A stretch of DNA of 64,000 nt, taken from UBA7455 sp026713185. GTDB taxonomy: Bacteria > Pseudomonadota > Gammaproteobacteria > Pseudomonadales > Azotimanducaceae. The position numbers and the translations under genes are program-made. How positions within the stretch are numbered: the first letter of the stretch is position 1; each line of letters opens with the position of its first letter. Below are positions 51,605 to 60,122 of the stretch, in pieces. The notes below the pieces were generated by a model. The model made no database searches. It was not told the origin of the DNA and saw only the letters and a program-made list of their open reading frames with translations. Location of the stretch: the NCBI GenBank assembly GCA_963665785.1, contig OY762456.1:868001-932000 (forward strand), in the 5' to 3' direction.

Positions 51605-54600
51605 CCCCCGAAACCCGACGCCAACTGATGGCGTCTGCAATCACGATAGAACCCGTAGTGTCATCGGATATCATGATATCGGTTTTACCGGCCGGAAGGT
51701 GGAATTCTCCCAGATCGTTCCAGCCGGGTGACGCTGCGTTACCGTCGAATTCTACAGAATGGCTGTTGCCGTCAGATACCAGTTCCATACTGTATTCACC
51801 CAGCAATCTGTTCGTCAATTGCCATAACTGGTTGTTCTGCTGCTGTTTCCCTTTTTGATTATCCGTCTTGCTCAACGGCAGATGATAAGACAGCCTCCAA
51901 AGTCCGGAATCAGGTAATTTCGTTGTAAATACAACATGCCGGTCACCGTTGCCACGTTTTATCACGGCGTGGGTATGTCGATATTTACCCCAGCTGTCGG
52001 CATTGACAGACCGGCTCCATCGTTCGGGGTAACCATACATGGCAACATGCTCGGGCAGTCCCTGATCCATATCAAAAGTGACGGTACCGCCCCCGAAATT
52101 GGAGTCGACAACAAATGCCCTGGTCTCGGTTATTGGATTGTCACTGTGCAAACTGAACCCTGGATCCAGATCATCCACCACAATGTCATTTGTTTGTGGT
52201 GGTTGCCAGTGGCTTTCCCGTGCTCCCGTCAGTGGTTCTGCATCTATTCTCTGTTCCAGGTCCATCTGTGGAAGCTTTAACAATACGTCCTGGCGGTTCA
52301 GGGAAAGATAAGGCGCCAGCCAGAGTTTGTCTAACGGTGTGATCGTGAGTACACCGACTTCCACAGAGCTTTTTGCCGGGACAAGAACGGGGTCTGTTGC
52401 ATCGTTAACCGAAAACTTCTTTCCTTTGCTCCATGTATACTTCAATTGCATCAGGCCGGGGACAGGTTCGTCGTTGCGCACATGCACCCGGGTCTGATAT
52501 CGGGGATTCCCCCGCTTACCGTCCGTTAATCTCACTGATTCAACGCTGGATACGAGAAAACCGGGAAGTGCAGCATCATGCAGCCAGTCACCCATTAACG
52601 GTTCCAGTGGAGTTTCAAGTTCAGCCGCGATTCGATAAAAATCTGAGGCATTGAAGTGTCGACCGCGGAATTGCCGGACCAGTTCGCTCAGAAGTTCCGC
52701 GGTTTTCTCTCTACCTAATCCGTCCAGAATGGCATTTGCAATGGCACGACATTTCAATGAGAGGACATTGAGCGATTGCCCAGGATCATTGCCCGGGTCC
52801 AGTTCCGCCAAAGAAGCACCCAGAGCCCGGTCCCATACAGAAGGCCGGTTTGAAGATGAATTATGTACCGAGTCTGCAATCGAATCGCTCCTCCCGGACG
52901 CCATATCGGTTATTGTACGTCCCACCAGCAGATTGACTGTCCCATCAAATTCATGTGCTGAAAAATAGCCGCGCCTGTCAGTGATCAATTGTGAGGTTAA
53001 TTCCTCCAGCAGGAAGTTTAGCGCGATTGCTCCTTCTCCCCTGGCACTGGTTTGAAACAGCAGGAAATTGCGAGACCCGCCGGTAAACAGATTCCCGCCG
53101 CTGAAATCATTTTCGAAGAATTTTTCAACAGCATCCAGTTTGGCCTGACCAATGCCGCCTTCCTTATCTTCAAAATTTTCTGGTTTCCGAAATGCAAATT
53201 CAAATCGAGAGGTTGGAAAACCGGATTCCCTCAAGGCCAGAAGACCTGGCATGGATTGAACTGTATCCATGCGCCAACCCCCGCCGTAGCCGCGCAGGAC
53301 ATTGGGAATCTCAACCAGGCTAAGCCCGTCATAGGGATAGGGCAGGCCCATATTTTCTGCTGATGAAAACAGTGCCGTGATACGTTCTCTGAGCACGTTC
53401 TCCGATTCAGCAAAAAAATGCAGATTACGGGCATGTTTCGGATGCAGCAGCAACTCAAATTCAATGCCGTCTGCCGTCATTGCCCGGCGCTCGAATCGGG
53501 ATGCAATCAGACCGACCTGAGGCAATGGAACCGAAGGATTGAAGCGGAAACGACGGGTGTCACCTTCATCATCAAGCGCTTCACTACGGCCGGGCCCGGC
53601 AATCAGCCAGTCGGCAGGGATTTCTACCTCAAGGTCCAGCAGGTAGTAATCGTATGGATGAGTTCGCGGGTCACTCTGCGGAACATCCGTGCCTGGGGAT
53701 GGCAGCCAGTGCCCACCCGGCATCATGGCGATGTATCCGGACTCGAAGATGCTGGTTTTATAACCCAGCAATCCCAGCTGAGCCGTGTCGGAATCGTTTT
53801 CATATACATTGACATGGGTGTCCAGATAGCCGAAAAATTCATCCGGCACACCGGAGGCATGCAGAGTAATAGTGGTATATGACCACGGACCCAGTGTGTA
53901 TGGCGGTGTAATTGCAAGCATCCCCTGTGCATGCTGCCACGCTGCATCCTCTCCGGCGACAGTCACTCGATGTACCGTCAATCCTGGATTGAGTGTGAAC
54001 AGCAGAGTAGACAAGTCATGTTCCCGCGGCGCCTGAACTTTGATATCCAGTGTCATGGTAATGTTATCACCGGGCTGGATATCAAGAGTACCGGTCACGG
54101 AGTGCATGTCGGGTCGTGGCAGAGTTTGTTTTGATTCGTGTACTGCACGCAAGGCATTCTGCTGCAGAAAGTTCGCATCCTGTCCGTTGACATAAAAACC
54201 CAGACCCAGCCCGGACAGAACCAGAAATCCGGCGCCGATTCCAAGCGTCCGGAATACGTTATGTCCGTCATTGCGTGGATAAAGGGCAATACTGATCGCA
54301 AAAATCCCAACCACCATCAAACTGTGGGCCAGTAGTCTTGATGTTTCTCCTTGTGCAAAAAACCGGGGAAGGATATCCGAGGCCATATCAGACGACGGGA
54401 GTACGGAAAAAACCGGCTGCAGATAAACGGGAAGATTGAAGGTGCCCCAGAATTGGAAACCGAGTAACGCCATCGCCAGTATGACCACAAGAAGACGATA
54501 TCGGACGATAATGGCCATCAGGACAATGATGGAACACCACAACAGTATTGAAAGTAAGGAACCGAGGAGGAACCCGATGAGTGAAAGGGGCTCAATCGGG

Positions 54601-55046
54601 TCACCTATCGGTAGGTCAAGTCCCATGGCGATATAGCCAAAGCCTGAGAACAACAGCAATATTATCAGCACCGGCAACCAGGTCAGGAAGACGAGACCGC
54701 AAACCCTGCCAAGCAGGAATTCGGCATTGGACAATGGTCTTGCATCCAAAACCTGGATCATGCGGTCTCGCTCGTCCCGGGCTCGAACATCAAAGGCAAG
54801 AAAAATCAGACCCGCCAGGAATACTGTCAGCAAGGGAGTACCGATGCCTGATATCAGGTAACGGGGTCCAATGGCGCCTACTGTCGCTGACAGACTGGAA
54901 TACAGGCCATGTACAATAGTCAATTGCAGGAACATGAAGAGACCCGTCAGCGTGGAGAGTACGACAAATAACCAGTAGCGGAACAGGCGACGGGTTGATC
55001 GCATTTCTGCACTTGCGACCACAAATATCATGGGTAATCGCATCAT
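51597..55046 (-). CDS. ABC-2 permease with M1-peptidase-like and golvesin-like domains
   Basis: An 1149-residue envelope protein. Residues 1-290 contain seven hydrophobic helices like an ABC-2 permease. Residues about 300-830 resemble the gluzincin M1 aminopeptidase fold (EIPNVLRGYGGGWRMDTVQS), but where the zinc motif HELAHQW should be I read EELTSQL (681-687), and no HExxH occurs anywhere, so it is probably not a metallopeptidase. Residues about 955-1149 look like a golvesin C-terminal-type beta domain (DDLDPGFSLHSD, then MISDDTTGSIVIADAISWRR). It overlaps the ATPase gene upstream by 4 bp (ATGA). It likely presents a large periplasmic domain while forming the membrane path of the first ABC module. 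Confidence 0.82.
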   Translation of the reverse strand: MMRLPMIFVVASAEMRSTRRLFRYWLFVVLSTLTGLFMFLQLTIVHGLYSSLSATVGAIGPRYLISGIGTPLLTVFLAGLIFLAFDVRARDERDRMIQVLDARPLSNAEFLLGRVCGLVFLTWLPVLIILLLFSGFGYIAMGLDLPIGDPIEPLSLIGFLLGSLLSILLWCSIIVLMAIIVRYRLLVVILAMALLGFQFWGTFNLPVYLQPVFSVLPSSDMASDILPRFFAQGETSRLLAHSLMVVGIFAISIALYPRNDGHNVFRTLGIGAGFLVLSGLGLGFYVNGQDANFLQQNALRAVHESKQTLPRPDMHSVTGTLDIQPGDNITMTLDIKVQAPREHDLSTLLFTLNPGLTVHRVTVAGEDAAWQHAQGMLAITPPYTLGPWSYTTITLHASGVPDEFFGYLDTHVNVYENDSDTAQLGLLGYKTSIFESGYIAMMPGGHWLPSPGTDVPQSDPRTHPYDYYLLDLEVEIPADWLIAGPGRSEALDDEGDTRRFRFNPSVPLPQVGLIASRFERRAMTADGIEFELLLHPKHARNLHFFAESENVLRERITALFSSAENMGLPYPYDGLSLVEIPNVLRGYGGGWRMDTVQSMPGLLALRESGFPTSRFEFAFRKPENFEDKEGGIGQAKLDAVEKFFENDFSGGNLFTGGSRNFLLFQTSARGEGAIALNFLLEELTSQLITDRRGYFSAHEFDGTVNLLVGRTITDMASGRSDSIADSVHNSSSNRPSVWDRALGASLAELDPGNDPGQSLNVLSLKCRAIANAILDGLGREKTAELLSELVRQFRGRHFNASDFYRIAAELETPLEPLMGDWLHDAALPGFLVSSVESVRLTDGKRGNPRYQTRVHVRNDEPVPGLMQLKYTWSKGKKFSVNDATDPVLVPAKSSVEVGVLTITPLDKLWLAPYLSLNRQDVLLKLPQMDLEQRIDAEPLTGARESHWQPPQTNDIVVDDLDPGFSLHSDNPITETRAFVVDSNFGGGTVTFDMDQGLPEHVAMYGYPERWSRSVNADSWGKYRHTHAVIKRGNGDRHVVFTTKLPDSGLWRLSYHLPLSKTDNQKGKQQQNNQLWQLTNRLLGEYSMELVSDGNSHSVEFDGNAASPGWNDLGEFHLPAGKTDIMISDDTTGSIVIADAISWRRVSGDD

Positions 55047-56056
55047 GCGGAATCCTCAACAGTGTGTTCTTCATCCTGCCGTGCTGCGGATGATCGGCCC
55101 CTGGCAGCCATAAAAGCCATGTAGCTCTCCTCCAGGCTGGGTTCCTGAATAACTGTGGCGTTTAATGGTAGTTGTCTGTCACCGGCAACGCCGCGCATTC
55201 TGATACTGCCGCCTGCGACGCTGGAGGAAATGATGTCGTAGTTGCTCTCGATGCCCTCAAGTTCGGTTTCGCCGACGGAAACATCAAAAACATGACCGAC
55301 AGCCCTCGCAACGAGTTCCGACGGGGGCCCCTGAAAGATGATATGCCCGTTATCGAGAAGGGCGATATCTTTACAGGCGCCTCCGAGGTCAGCTACGATA
55401 TGGGTAGACAGCAGAATTGTCCGGTCACGACCAAGGTCCGTCATTACATTGCGAAATCGAATTCGTTCCTCAGGGTCAAGTCCCACTGTCGGTTCGTCCA
55501 CTATGATCACCCGTGGTTCGTGAATCAGTGCCTGGGCAACACCCAGGCGACGTAACATACCTCCCGACAGTTTCTTTATCTTTCTGTCGGTGACTTCTTC
55601 AAGTCCGACATCATGCAGTACTTCAGTCACTCTTGCGCGACGATTTGCTTTATTCCGCATACCGGATAACCGGGCCAGTGTATCCAGAACTTCCCCCACA
55701 CGATGTAAGCGCCAGGCGCCAAAATCCTGGGGTAGATAGCCCAGTTGTGCGCGGATAGCCATCTGTTCACGGTTGATGTCATGACCGCAGACCCTGACAA
55801 GACCCTCCTCCGGTTTTAACAGCGTACATAGAATACGCATCAGCGTGCTTTTCCCGGCGCCATTGGGACCCAGCAATCCAAAGACCCCGACACCACAGAT
55901 GAGATTGACATCCTCCAAAGCTTTATAACCGCCTTTGTAGGTATGATTCAGATTTCTGACTTCAATAACGGCTTCAGAGCTGAAAGATAATTCAGGACTT
56001 CTATCTCGCTCATGGCTGTTTCCCTCATGGCTGTCTGACACATGGTTGTCTGACAT
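55043..56056 (-). CDS. ABC transporter ATPase, first gene of the hybrid export operon
   Basis: ABC ATPase of the ABC-2 exporter type, 337 residues from the ATG at 56056, which has AGGAGA five bases upstream. It shows Walker A GLLGPNGAGKST, Q-loop YLPQDFGAW, signature KLSGGMLRRLG, Walker B RVIIVDEPTVGLDPEERIRF and H-loop STHIVADLGG. An N-terminal ~25-residue extension rich in S, E, H and D is unusual. Its core resembles the ABC domain at the C-terminus of the RND-ABC fusion in the same operon (VGLDPxERIRFR in both), suggesting duplication. It overlaps the next gene by ATGA. Confidence 0.94.
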   Translation of the reverse strand: MSDNHVSDSHEGNSHERDRSPELSFSSEAVIEVRNLNHTYKGGYKALEDVNLICGVGVFGLLGPNGAGKSTLMRILCTLLKPEEGLVRVCGHDINREQMAIRAQLGYLPQDFGAWRLHRVGEVLDTLARLSGMRNKANRRARVTEVLHDVGLEEVTDRKIKKLSGGMLRRLGVAQALIHEPRVIIVDEPTVGLDPEERIRFRNVMTDLGRDRTILLSTHIVADLGGACKDIALLDNGHIIFQGPPSELVARAVGHVFDVSVGETELEGIESNYDIISSSVAGGSIRMRGVAGDRQLPLNATVIQEPSLEESYMAFMAARGRSSAARQDEEHTVEDSA

Positions 56057-56099
56057 GATATCTCTCCTGTTGCTCGTCAAGATAAGTGGGCAGTTGCAG

Positions 56100-56129
56100 T
56101 TTTATCCAGGACAATTTTATCCAGGACAA
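56100..56129. repeat. 15-bp direct repeat upstream of the export operon
   Basis: TTTTATCCAGGACAA occurs twice in tandem (56100-56114, 56115-56129), between the operators and the ATPase gene start. It would lie in the 5' leader of the export operon mRNA. Confidence 0.7.
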
Positions 56130-56132
56130 TTC

Positions 56133-56196
56133 GACATAATATGTCAGATTCTTGCAGAGTTGGACATATTATGTCAACAGATCATTAACGACATAT
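56133..56196. promoter_or_regulatory. Paired palindromic operators between the export operon and the Lin0512 gene
   Basis: GACATAATATGTC (56133-56145) and GACATATTATGTC (56163-56175) are palindromes and reverse complements of each other, centred 30 bp apart (about three helical turns). A half site GACATAT follows at 56190. On the minus strand one palindrome overlaps TTGACA, which could be the -35 of the export operon with AAGAAT 18 bases downstream. They look like binding sites of one dimeric regulator that is not encoded within the nearby genes. Confidence 0.65.
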
Positions 56197-56341
56197 ACTG
56201 GTAATGACGTTCCTGGCGATTGACCAGGTACACGATCTTTCACTCCTGATGCTGTAACATCCGCTGGATATTGCCGGGTCAATGTTACAGGAAACATCTA
56301 CGGCTTAGTATGAATGAAACAGAAAGGTGGAAGAGGAACTC

Positions 56342-56695
56342 ATGAGAAATCGATACATTACTGAAATGGGAATGGGAACAGATGTTCATGGTATGAATCA
56401 TACCCGGGCTGCGGAGCGTGCCGTGTTTGACGCCATTCACCATTCCAGCCTGCACTTCTTCAAGCATCTGGGCAAGACGGCACATGACATGCAAATTGAT
56501 TTAATTATTGGTGTGCCTGATCCGGAAGCAGTTGACAGGGACCGTGTGGCAGAGGTATTACCTTATGGTACCGTCTCGGTGACGGTGGAAAAAGGTGGCC
56601 TGGAGATCCCGACAGAAGAAGAAAATGATGCAATTATCATTGCCAATGCCGGCGTTATGGTACATATTGTAGAAACTGACTTGGATGGTGTGTAA
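56342..56695 (+). CDS. Lin0512 family protein
   Basis: Small conserved protein of the Lin0512 family, function unknown. From the ATG at 56342 (MRNRYITEMGMGTDVHGMNH), preceded by GGAAGAGG, it has 117 residues with the family's GMGTDVHGMNHTRAAERAV motif and an alternating beta-strand pattern (QIDLIIGVP, AIIIANAGVMVHIV). It is divergent from the export operon across the paired palindromes, so shared control is possible. It is followed after about 220 bp by the bufferin-like operon. Confidence 0.85.
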   Translation: MRNRYITEMGMGTDVHGMNHTRAAERAVFDAIHHSSLHFFKHLGKTAHDMQIDLIIGVPDPEAVDRDRVAEVLPYGTVSVTVEKGGLEIPTEEENDAIIIANAGVMVHIVETDLDGV

Positions 56696-56724
56696 ACTTT
56701 TTACCGTAGTTGATGTCAATTATG

Positions 56725-56753
56725 TTGACTTTCAATGTAGTAGAAGGTGTAAC
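56725..56753 (+). promoter_or_regulatory. Candidate promoter of the bufferin-like operon
   Basis: TTGACT (56725-56730), a 17-base spacer and TGTAAC (56748-56753). Immediately after the -10 is GTAACA, which also resembles the -35 of some ECF sigma promoters, including those reported for bufferin genes. Either reading is weak. Confidence 0.3.
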
Positions 56754-56914
56754 ATTGTCGGTCACGGAATATCGGGCAGTGTGTTTGTGGCTGATAGTTG
56801 TTTCCAAACGTGTAAGCGTGAAAGCATGCAGATTAGCGTGTGGACATGTTTGAAGAGCAGAGTTGTTCAGGCAGCCCCGCTTAATTGTTATTCTGTATTT
56901 TGAGGAACACTTAA

Positions 56915-57205
56915 ATGAAACTGAAAACTTCAAGAAAAACTCTTCCAATCGCAGTTGCCACGGTACTGAGTGCTGGTTTGGCATTGTCTCCACTGGCATT
57001 GGCCGATGAAAACCCCTTTGGATCAACTGAAATCGATAGTGGTTATTTACTACTTGCGGATGCCGGTGAAGAAGGTGCAGAAGCCGAAGGCTCCTGTGGC
57101 GAAGGCAAGTGCGGTGAGAGTACGGAAGAAGGAGCAGATGACGCTGCAGAAGATGACGCTGGAGAAGATGACGCTGCAGAAGATGACGCTGCAGAAGAAG
57201 AGTAG
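56915..57205 (+). CDS. Bufferin/HvfA-like RiPP precursor with acidic tail
   Basis: A 96-residue exported precursor. A signal peptide (LPIAVATVLSAGLALSPLALA, cut near residue 30) is followed by an acidic part with SCGEGKCGES (Cys61 and Cys66). EGKCG is the motif modified by MNIO enzymes in HvfA and bufferins, which chelate copper in the envelope. The C-terminal tail (about 70-96) is almost only D, E, A and G, encoded by 15-bp tandem repeats. Many bufferins carry several EGKCG-type motifs; this one has a single clear one. It is followed by the MNIO enzyme, its partner and DoxX. Confidence 0.85.
   Translation: MKLKTSRKTLPIAVATVLSAGLALSPLALADENPFGSTEIDSGYLLLADAGEEGAEAEGSCGEGKCGESTEEGADDAAEDDAGEDDAAEDDAAEEE
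57131..57203 (+). repeat. 15-bp tandem repeats coding the acidic tail of the precursor
   Basis: Near-identical units GAAGATGACGCTGCA (once GAAGATGACGCTGGA) repeat about four times and give EDDAA/EDDAG. Such repeats can change number by slippage, which would vary tail length without shifting the frame. Confidence 0.8.
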
Positions 57206-57245
57206 ATTCTTCAATCGCAGGTGATGCCTAAACACCATCTGCATT

Positions 57246-57273
57246 ATTGTGGAACACCTTGGTGTTCCACAAT
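57246..57273 (+). terminator. Strong hairpin between precursor and MNIO genes
   Basis: ATTGTGGAACACC and its exact complement GGTGTTCCACAAT form a 13-bp stem with a TT loop, followed by CTTTCTATT. It resembles a partial terminator or mRNA end-stabiliser. It ends 9 bases before the bufB-like ATG, which has no Shine-Dalgarno sequence. It would favour precursor mRNA over the rest of the operon (inference). Confidence 0.6.
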
Positions 57274-57282
57274 CTTTCTATT

Positions 57283-58119
57283 ATGGATGACACTCAAGTC
57301 ATAGAGGGCACAGGTCTCGGTCTGCGCCGGTCCATGACTAGGGAGATGTCCGGGGAAGTTCCAGAGACAATTGATTTCTTTGAGCTTGCACCCGAGAACT
57401 GGATCGGACTGGGCGGCAGGTTTGGTCGTCAATTACGCTGTATCAGCGAAAAGACACCCGTTGTGTGTCATGGGTTGTCATTGTCCATTGGTGGCCCGGC
57501 TCCTCTTGACGAGGTGTTGCTCGCGGATATCAAGCAGTTTATTGCTGATCATCAGGTTCGTATCTACAGTGAACATTTAAGCTATACCAACGATGGTGGG
57601 CAGTTGTATGATCTTCTGCCAATGCCATTTACTGATGAGGCTGTCACCTACACGGCTAATCGGGTCAGACAGGCACAGGATTTTCTGGAGCAGCGTATTG
57701 CACTGGAGAACGTGTCCTATTACACCACTCCCAGACGTGACCTTGATGAGGCGGCTTTTGTTTGTGCCGTGATCGAGGAAGCTGATTGTGACATGTTGCT
57801 GGATGTCAACAATGTGTACGTCAATAGTGTCAATCATGGGTACGAACCCATGGATTTCATCAGGCGCATGCCACTTGACCGGGTTAGTTATCTCCACATT
57901 GCAGGACACTACGTCGAACCGGATGGTCTGATTATCGATACCCATGGTGCTGACGTCATTCATCCTGTCTGGAAACTGCTTGAAGACACTTATGAATTGA
58001 CAGGCCCAAAGCCGACTTTACTGGAACGTGATTTCAACTTTCCGCCTATGCCACGACTGCTTGAGGAAATTGAGGCAATCCACATTCGTCAGCATGCAGT
58101 AGAGCTGGAGAATGTCTGA
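57283..58119 (+). CDS. DUF692 multinuclear non-heme iron oxidase (BufB/HvfB-like)
   Basis: MNIO-family enzyme that oxidatively modifies cysteines of the precursor. From the ATG at 57283 (MDDTQVIEGTGLGLRRSM) it has 278 residues. It shows the DUF692 pattern GLGLR, FFELAPENWIG, VVCHGLSLSIGG, SEHLSYTN, RIALENVSYYTTP, LLDVNNVYVNSVNHG, HIAGHYV and a late D-T-H-G, whose His, Asp and Glu residues are the iron ligands in this family. The hairpin upstream lies within the longer open frame and argues for the chosen start. It overlaps the next gene by 8 bp. Confidence 0.93.
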   Translation: MDDTQVIEGTGLGLRRSMTREMSGEVPETIDFFELAPENWIGLGGRFGRQLRCISEKTPVVCHGLSLSIGGPAPLDEVLLADIKQFIADHQVRIYSEHLSYTNDGGQLYDLLPMPFTDEAVTYTANRVRQAQDFLEQRIALENVSYYTTPRRDLDEAAFVCAVIEEADCDMLLDVNNVYVNSVNHGYEPMDFIRRMPLDRVSYLHIAGHYVEPDGLIIDTHGADVIHPVWKLLEDTYELTGPKPTLLERDFNFPPMPRLLEEIEAIHIRQHAVELENV

Positions 58120-58852
58120 ACTCTTTCAACTGCAGAAGGCGTTTACGGAACATCTCAGGAATCCTGATGCAGTACCCGTCCCGGCTGGTCTGGACCCCCG
58201 GCGGGTAGGTATATATACCGAACTTGTGTTCAATAATCTCCAGTCCCTGCTCAGTGATTTTTTCCCCACGGTCAAAGGTATTCTGCCAAAAGAACGCTGG
58301 CGACAACTGGTGCGCGACTTCCTCATATCGCATCAGGCGGAAACGCCATACTTCCCAAAACTGTCTGAAGAGTTTGTGCATTATTTATCGGGTAGACAGA
58401 ATATTGGTGATGATCCTGGCTTTCTGCTTGAACTGGCGCACTATGAATGGATAAATGTGCATCTTTTTACGCACCAATCAGAGGTGCCTGATAAACCGGT
58501 CCCGGAAGAGGATCTTTGCACCGTCCCGATACAACTGTCCGCGGTTGCCGAACCGCTGGCTTATGCATATCCGGTCCACCATATTCAGCCGGATTCTCAA
58601 CCCGGTGAACAGCCAACGTTACTGCTGGTTTTCCGGGACCCCGATGAGTCCGTGCGTTTCTTTGAACTCCAGCCTTTTACCTTTCAGTTTATGGATACAT
58701 TGCATGACAATCCCGGTATGGTGGCAGGTCACTGGCTTGCTGACATGGCAGATCAAATGGCTCCCCGGAATCCAGAAGCCTTTATCGAAAGTGGTGTGGC
58801 CATGTTGCAACGGTTCAATGAACAATGTGTCTTTGAAACATCCAGACAATAA
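58112..58852 (+). CDS. DUF2063 partner protein (BufC/HvfC-like)
   Basis: Precursor-recognition partner of the MNIO enzyme. The 246-residue protein begins MSELFQLQKAFTEHLRNPDA and has RRVGIYTELVFNNLQSLLSDFFPTVKGIL, the usual DUF2063 N-terminal helical domain, then FLISHQAETPYF and a C-terminal beta domain expected to bind the precursor leader. It overlaps the MNIO gene (ATGTCTGA) and lies 43 bp before doxX. Members of this pair are near-always together. Confidence 0.92.
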   Translation: MSELFQLQKAFTEHLRNPDAVPVPAGLDPRRVGIYTELVFNNLQSLLSDFFPTVKGILPKERWRQLVRDFLISHQAETPYFPKLSEEFVHYLSGRQNIGDDPGFLLELAHYEWINVHLFTHQSEVPDKPVPEEDLCTVPIQLSAVAEPLAYAYPVHHIQPDSQPGEQPTLLLVFRDPDESVRFFELQPFTFQFMDTLHDNPGMVAGHWLADMADQMAPRNPEAFIESGVAMLQRFNEQCVFETSRQ

Positions 58853-58895
58853 AGCCCTGGACAAATTCAACAGCGAAGAGACAAGAGGTAACATC

Positions 58896-59486
58896 ATGAT
58901 TACTCATATCAATAAACTTCAGGACCTGCTGGAGACAACCCGTCATGTGGATTTCATTGCACCATTACTCCTTAGGGCATACCTGGCGCCGGTGTTCTAT
59001 CTGGCCGGTATCAGTAAGTTCAATTCTTTTCAAAGCACGGTTGACTGGTTTGGCAGAGCAGACGGTTTGAACCTTCCCTTACCCTGGCTAATGGCTTTTC
59101 TGGTAACAACAGTGGAACTTGGCGGATCCATTCTGCTGGTATTCGGTATTGCCACACGCTGGATCACCATCCCGTTGATGTTCACCATGGTCGTAGCAGC
59201 CGTTACGGTACATTGGGCGAATGGCTGGCTGACTATCGCAACGGGCAGTGGCATCTTTGCCACGGAACGAACCGAGGGTGCAATCAGACGCCTGAGCCAG
59301 GCCAGATCGATACTGCGGGAACATGGAAATTATAGTTGGCTAACGGAAAATGGTTCATTTGTTGTGCTGAACAATGGCATTGAATATTCCGCGACCTATT
59401 TCATCATGTTGCTTGCGCTTCTGTACCTCGGCGGCGGGCGTTATGCCAGCGTTGATTACTGGATTGCACGGAAATTCCGTCGTTGA
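58896..59486 (+). CDS. DoxX family membrane protein (BufD-like)
   Basis: DoxX-type membrane protein, the common last gene of bufferin operons; its role there is unclear. From the ATG at 58896 (MITHINKLQDLLETTRH), with AGAGG before it, it has 196 residues and about four hydrophobic helices (LLLRAYLAPVFYLAGISKF, WLMAFLVTTVELGGSILLVFG, WITIPLMFTMVVAAVTVHW, YFIMLLALLYLGG). A longer open frame upstream (from 58455) is the out-of-phase shadow of the DUF2063 gene. It ends next to the convergent 59487 gene. Confidence 0.9.
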   Translation: MITHINKLQDLLETTRHVDFIAPLLLRAYLAPVFYLAGISKFNSFQSTVDWFGRADGLNLPLPWLMAFLVTTVELGGSILLVFGIATRWITIPLMFTMVVAAVTVHWANGWLTIATGSGIFATERTEGAIRRLSQARSILREHGNYSWLTENGSFVVLNNGIEYSATYFIMLLALLYLGGGRYASVDYWIARKFRR

Positions 59487-59951
59487 TCAGACCTTTTTAT
59501 AAAAAGGTTTACGTTTTCTGACCGGATCCAGTAAGGACCAGTCTCCCTGTTCCAATTCATAACCGCCAGGAAATGGGGGAGTTGATTTCAGATTAATGGA
59601 TTCCAGAACACGACCATCTGCATAGTAGCATTCGGCGGTATACATGATCATCCTGTTCAGGAAATTTGAATTGGTGGTGTCCTTCAGTAACGTGATTTTA
59701 TCTGCCTTGTCGAGATTGGAAAAACATTCTTTGTGTCTTTTTTCGGCAAGATTTTCAAATGCTTCAAGCTGAACCTTCAAGGTTTCTGCCGCACCGGCAG
59801 CCAGTACCAGAATTCTGCCGAAGATTGTTTCATCGTCGGCGCCGGGAACGTTGTATTGAATGCTTGCCGGAATAATCAGACCGGCGACCTGTCGAAGCAA
59901 GTTGCGTTCGTCGTCGGTAAAAGGATTGTCACTGCCGATGATGTTATCCAT
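59487..59951 (-). CDS. Gluconate 2-dehydrogenase subunit 3-like protein
   Basis: Hypothetical protein with a DDERNLLRQVAGLIIPAS segment typical of the small subunit that accompanies GMC-type dehydrogenases. I chose the ATG at 59951 (MDNIIGSDNPFTDDERN), giving 154 residues; a start at 60023 would add 24 residues with no ribosome site. The C-terminus reads PPFPGGYELEQGDWSLLDPV, also family-like. No GMC dehydrogenase or cytochrome gene is adjacent, so its partner is elsewhere or lost. It is cytoplasmic by appearance (no signal sequence). Confidence 0.6.
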   Translation of the reverse strand: MDNIIGSDNPFTDDERNLLRQVAGLIIPASIQYNVPGADDETIFGRILVLAAGAAETLKVQLEAFENLAEKRHKECFSNLDKADKITLLKDTTNSNFLNRMIMYTAECYYADGRVLESINLKSTPPFPGGYELEQGDWSLLDPVRKRKPFYKKV

Positions 59952-60122
59952 TTCCGGTTGTTCTTGTATTGTTCTCTGGAATGATAGGTATGGCCGGGAC
60001 AGCATGCAAATAATGGAAGACAATTTTACTCACTTGAATGAGATTCCCGGGGTACGGATAGCTTTTGAATAACGGATACAGTATGCTCTGGACTGATTTA
60101 TTCATAATTTCAGGAAATAGTA

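Noticed and set aside
51597..55046. Active M1 aminopeptidase
   Set aside because: No HExxH motif anywhere in the protein; the aligned segment is EELTSQL.
58455..58895. N-terminal extension of the DoxX frame
   Set aside because: It lies fully within the DUF2063 gene in another phase; the ATG at 58896 has a ribosome site and gives normal DoxX length.
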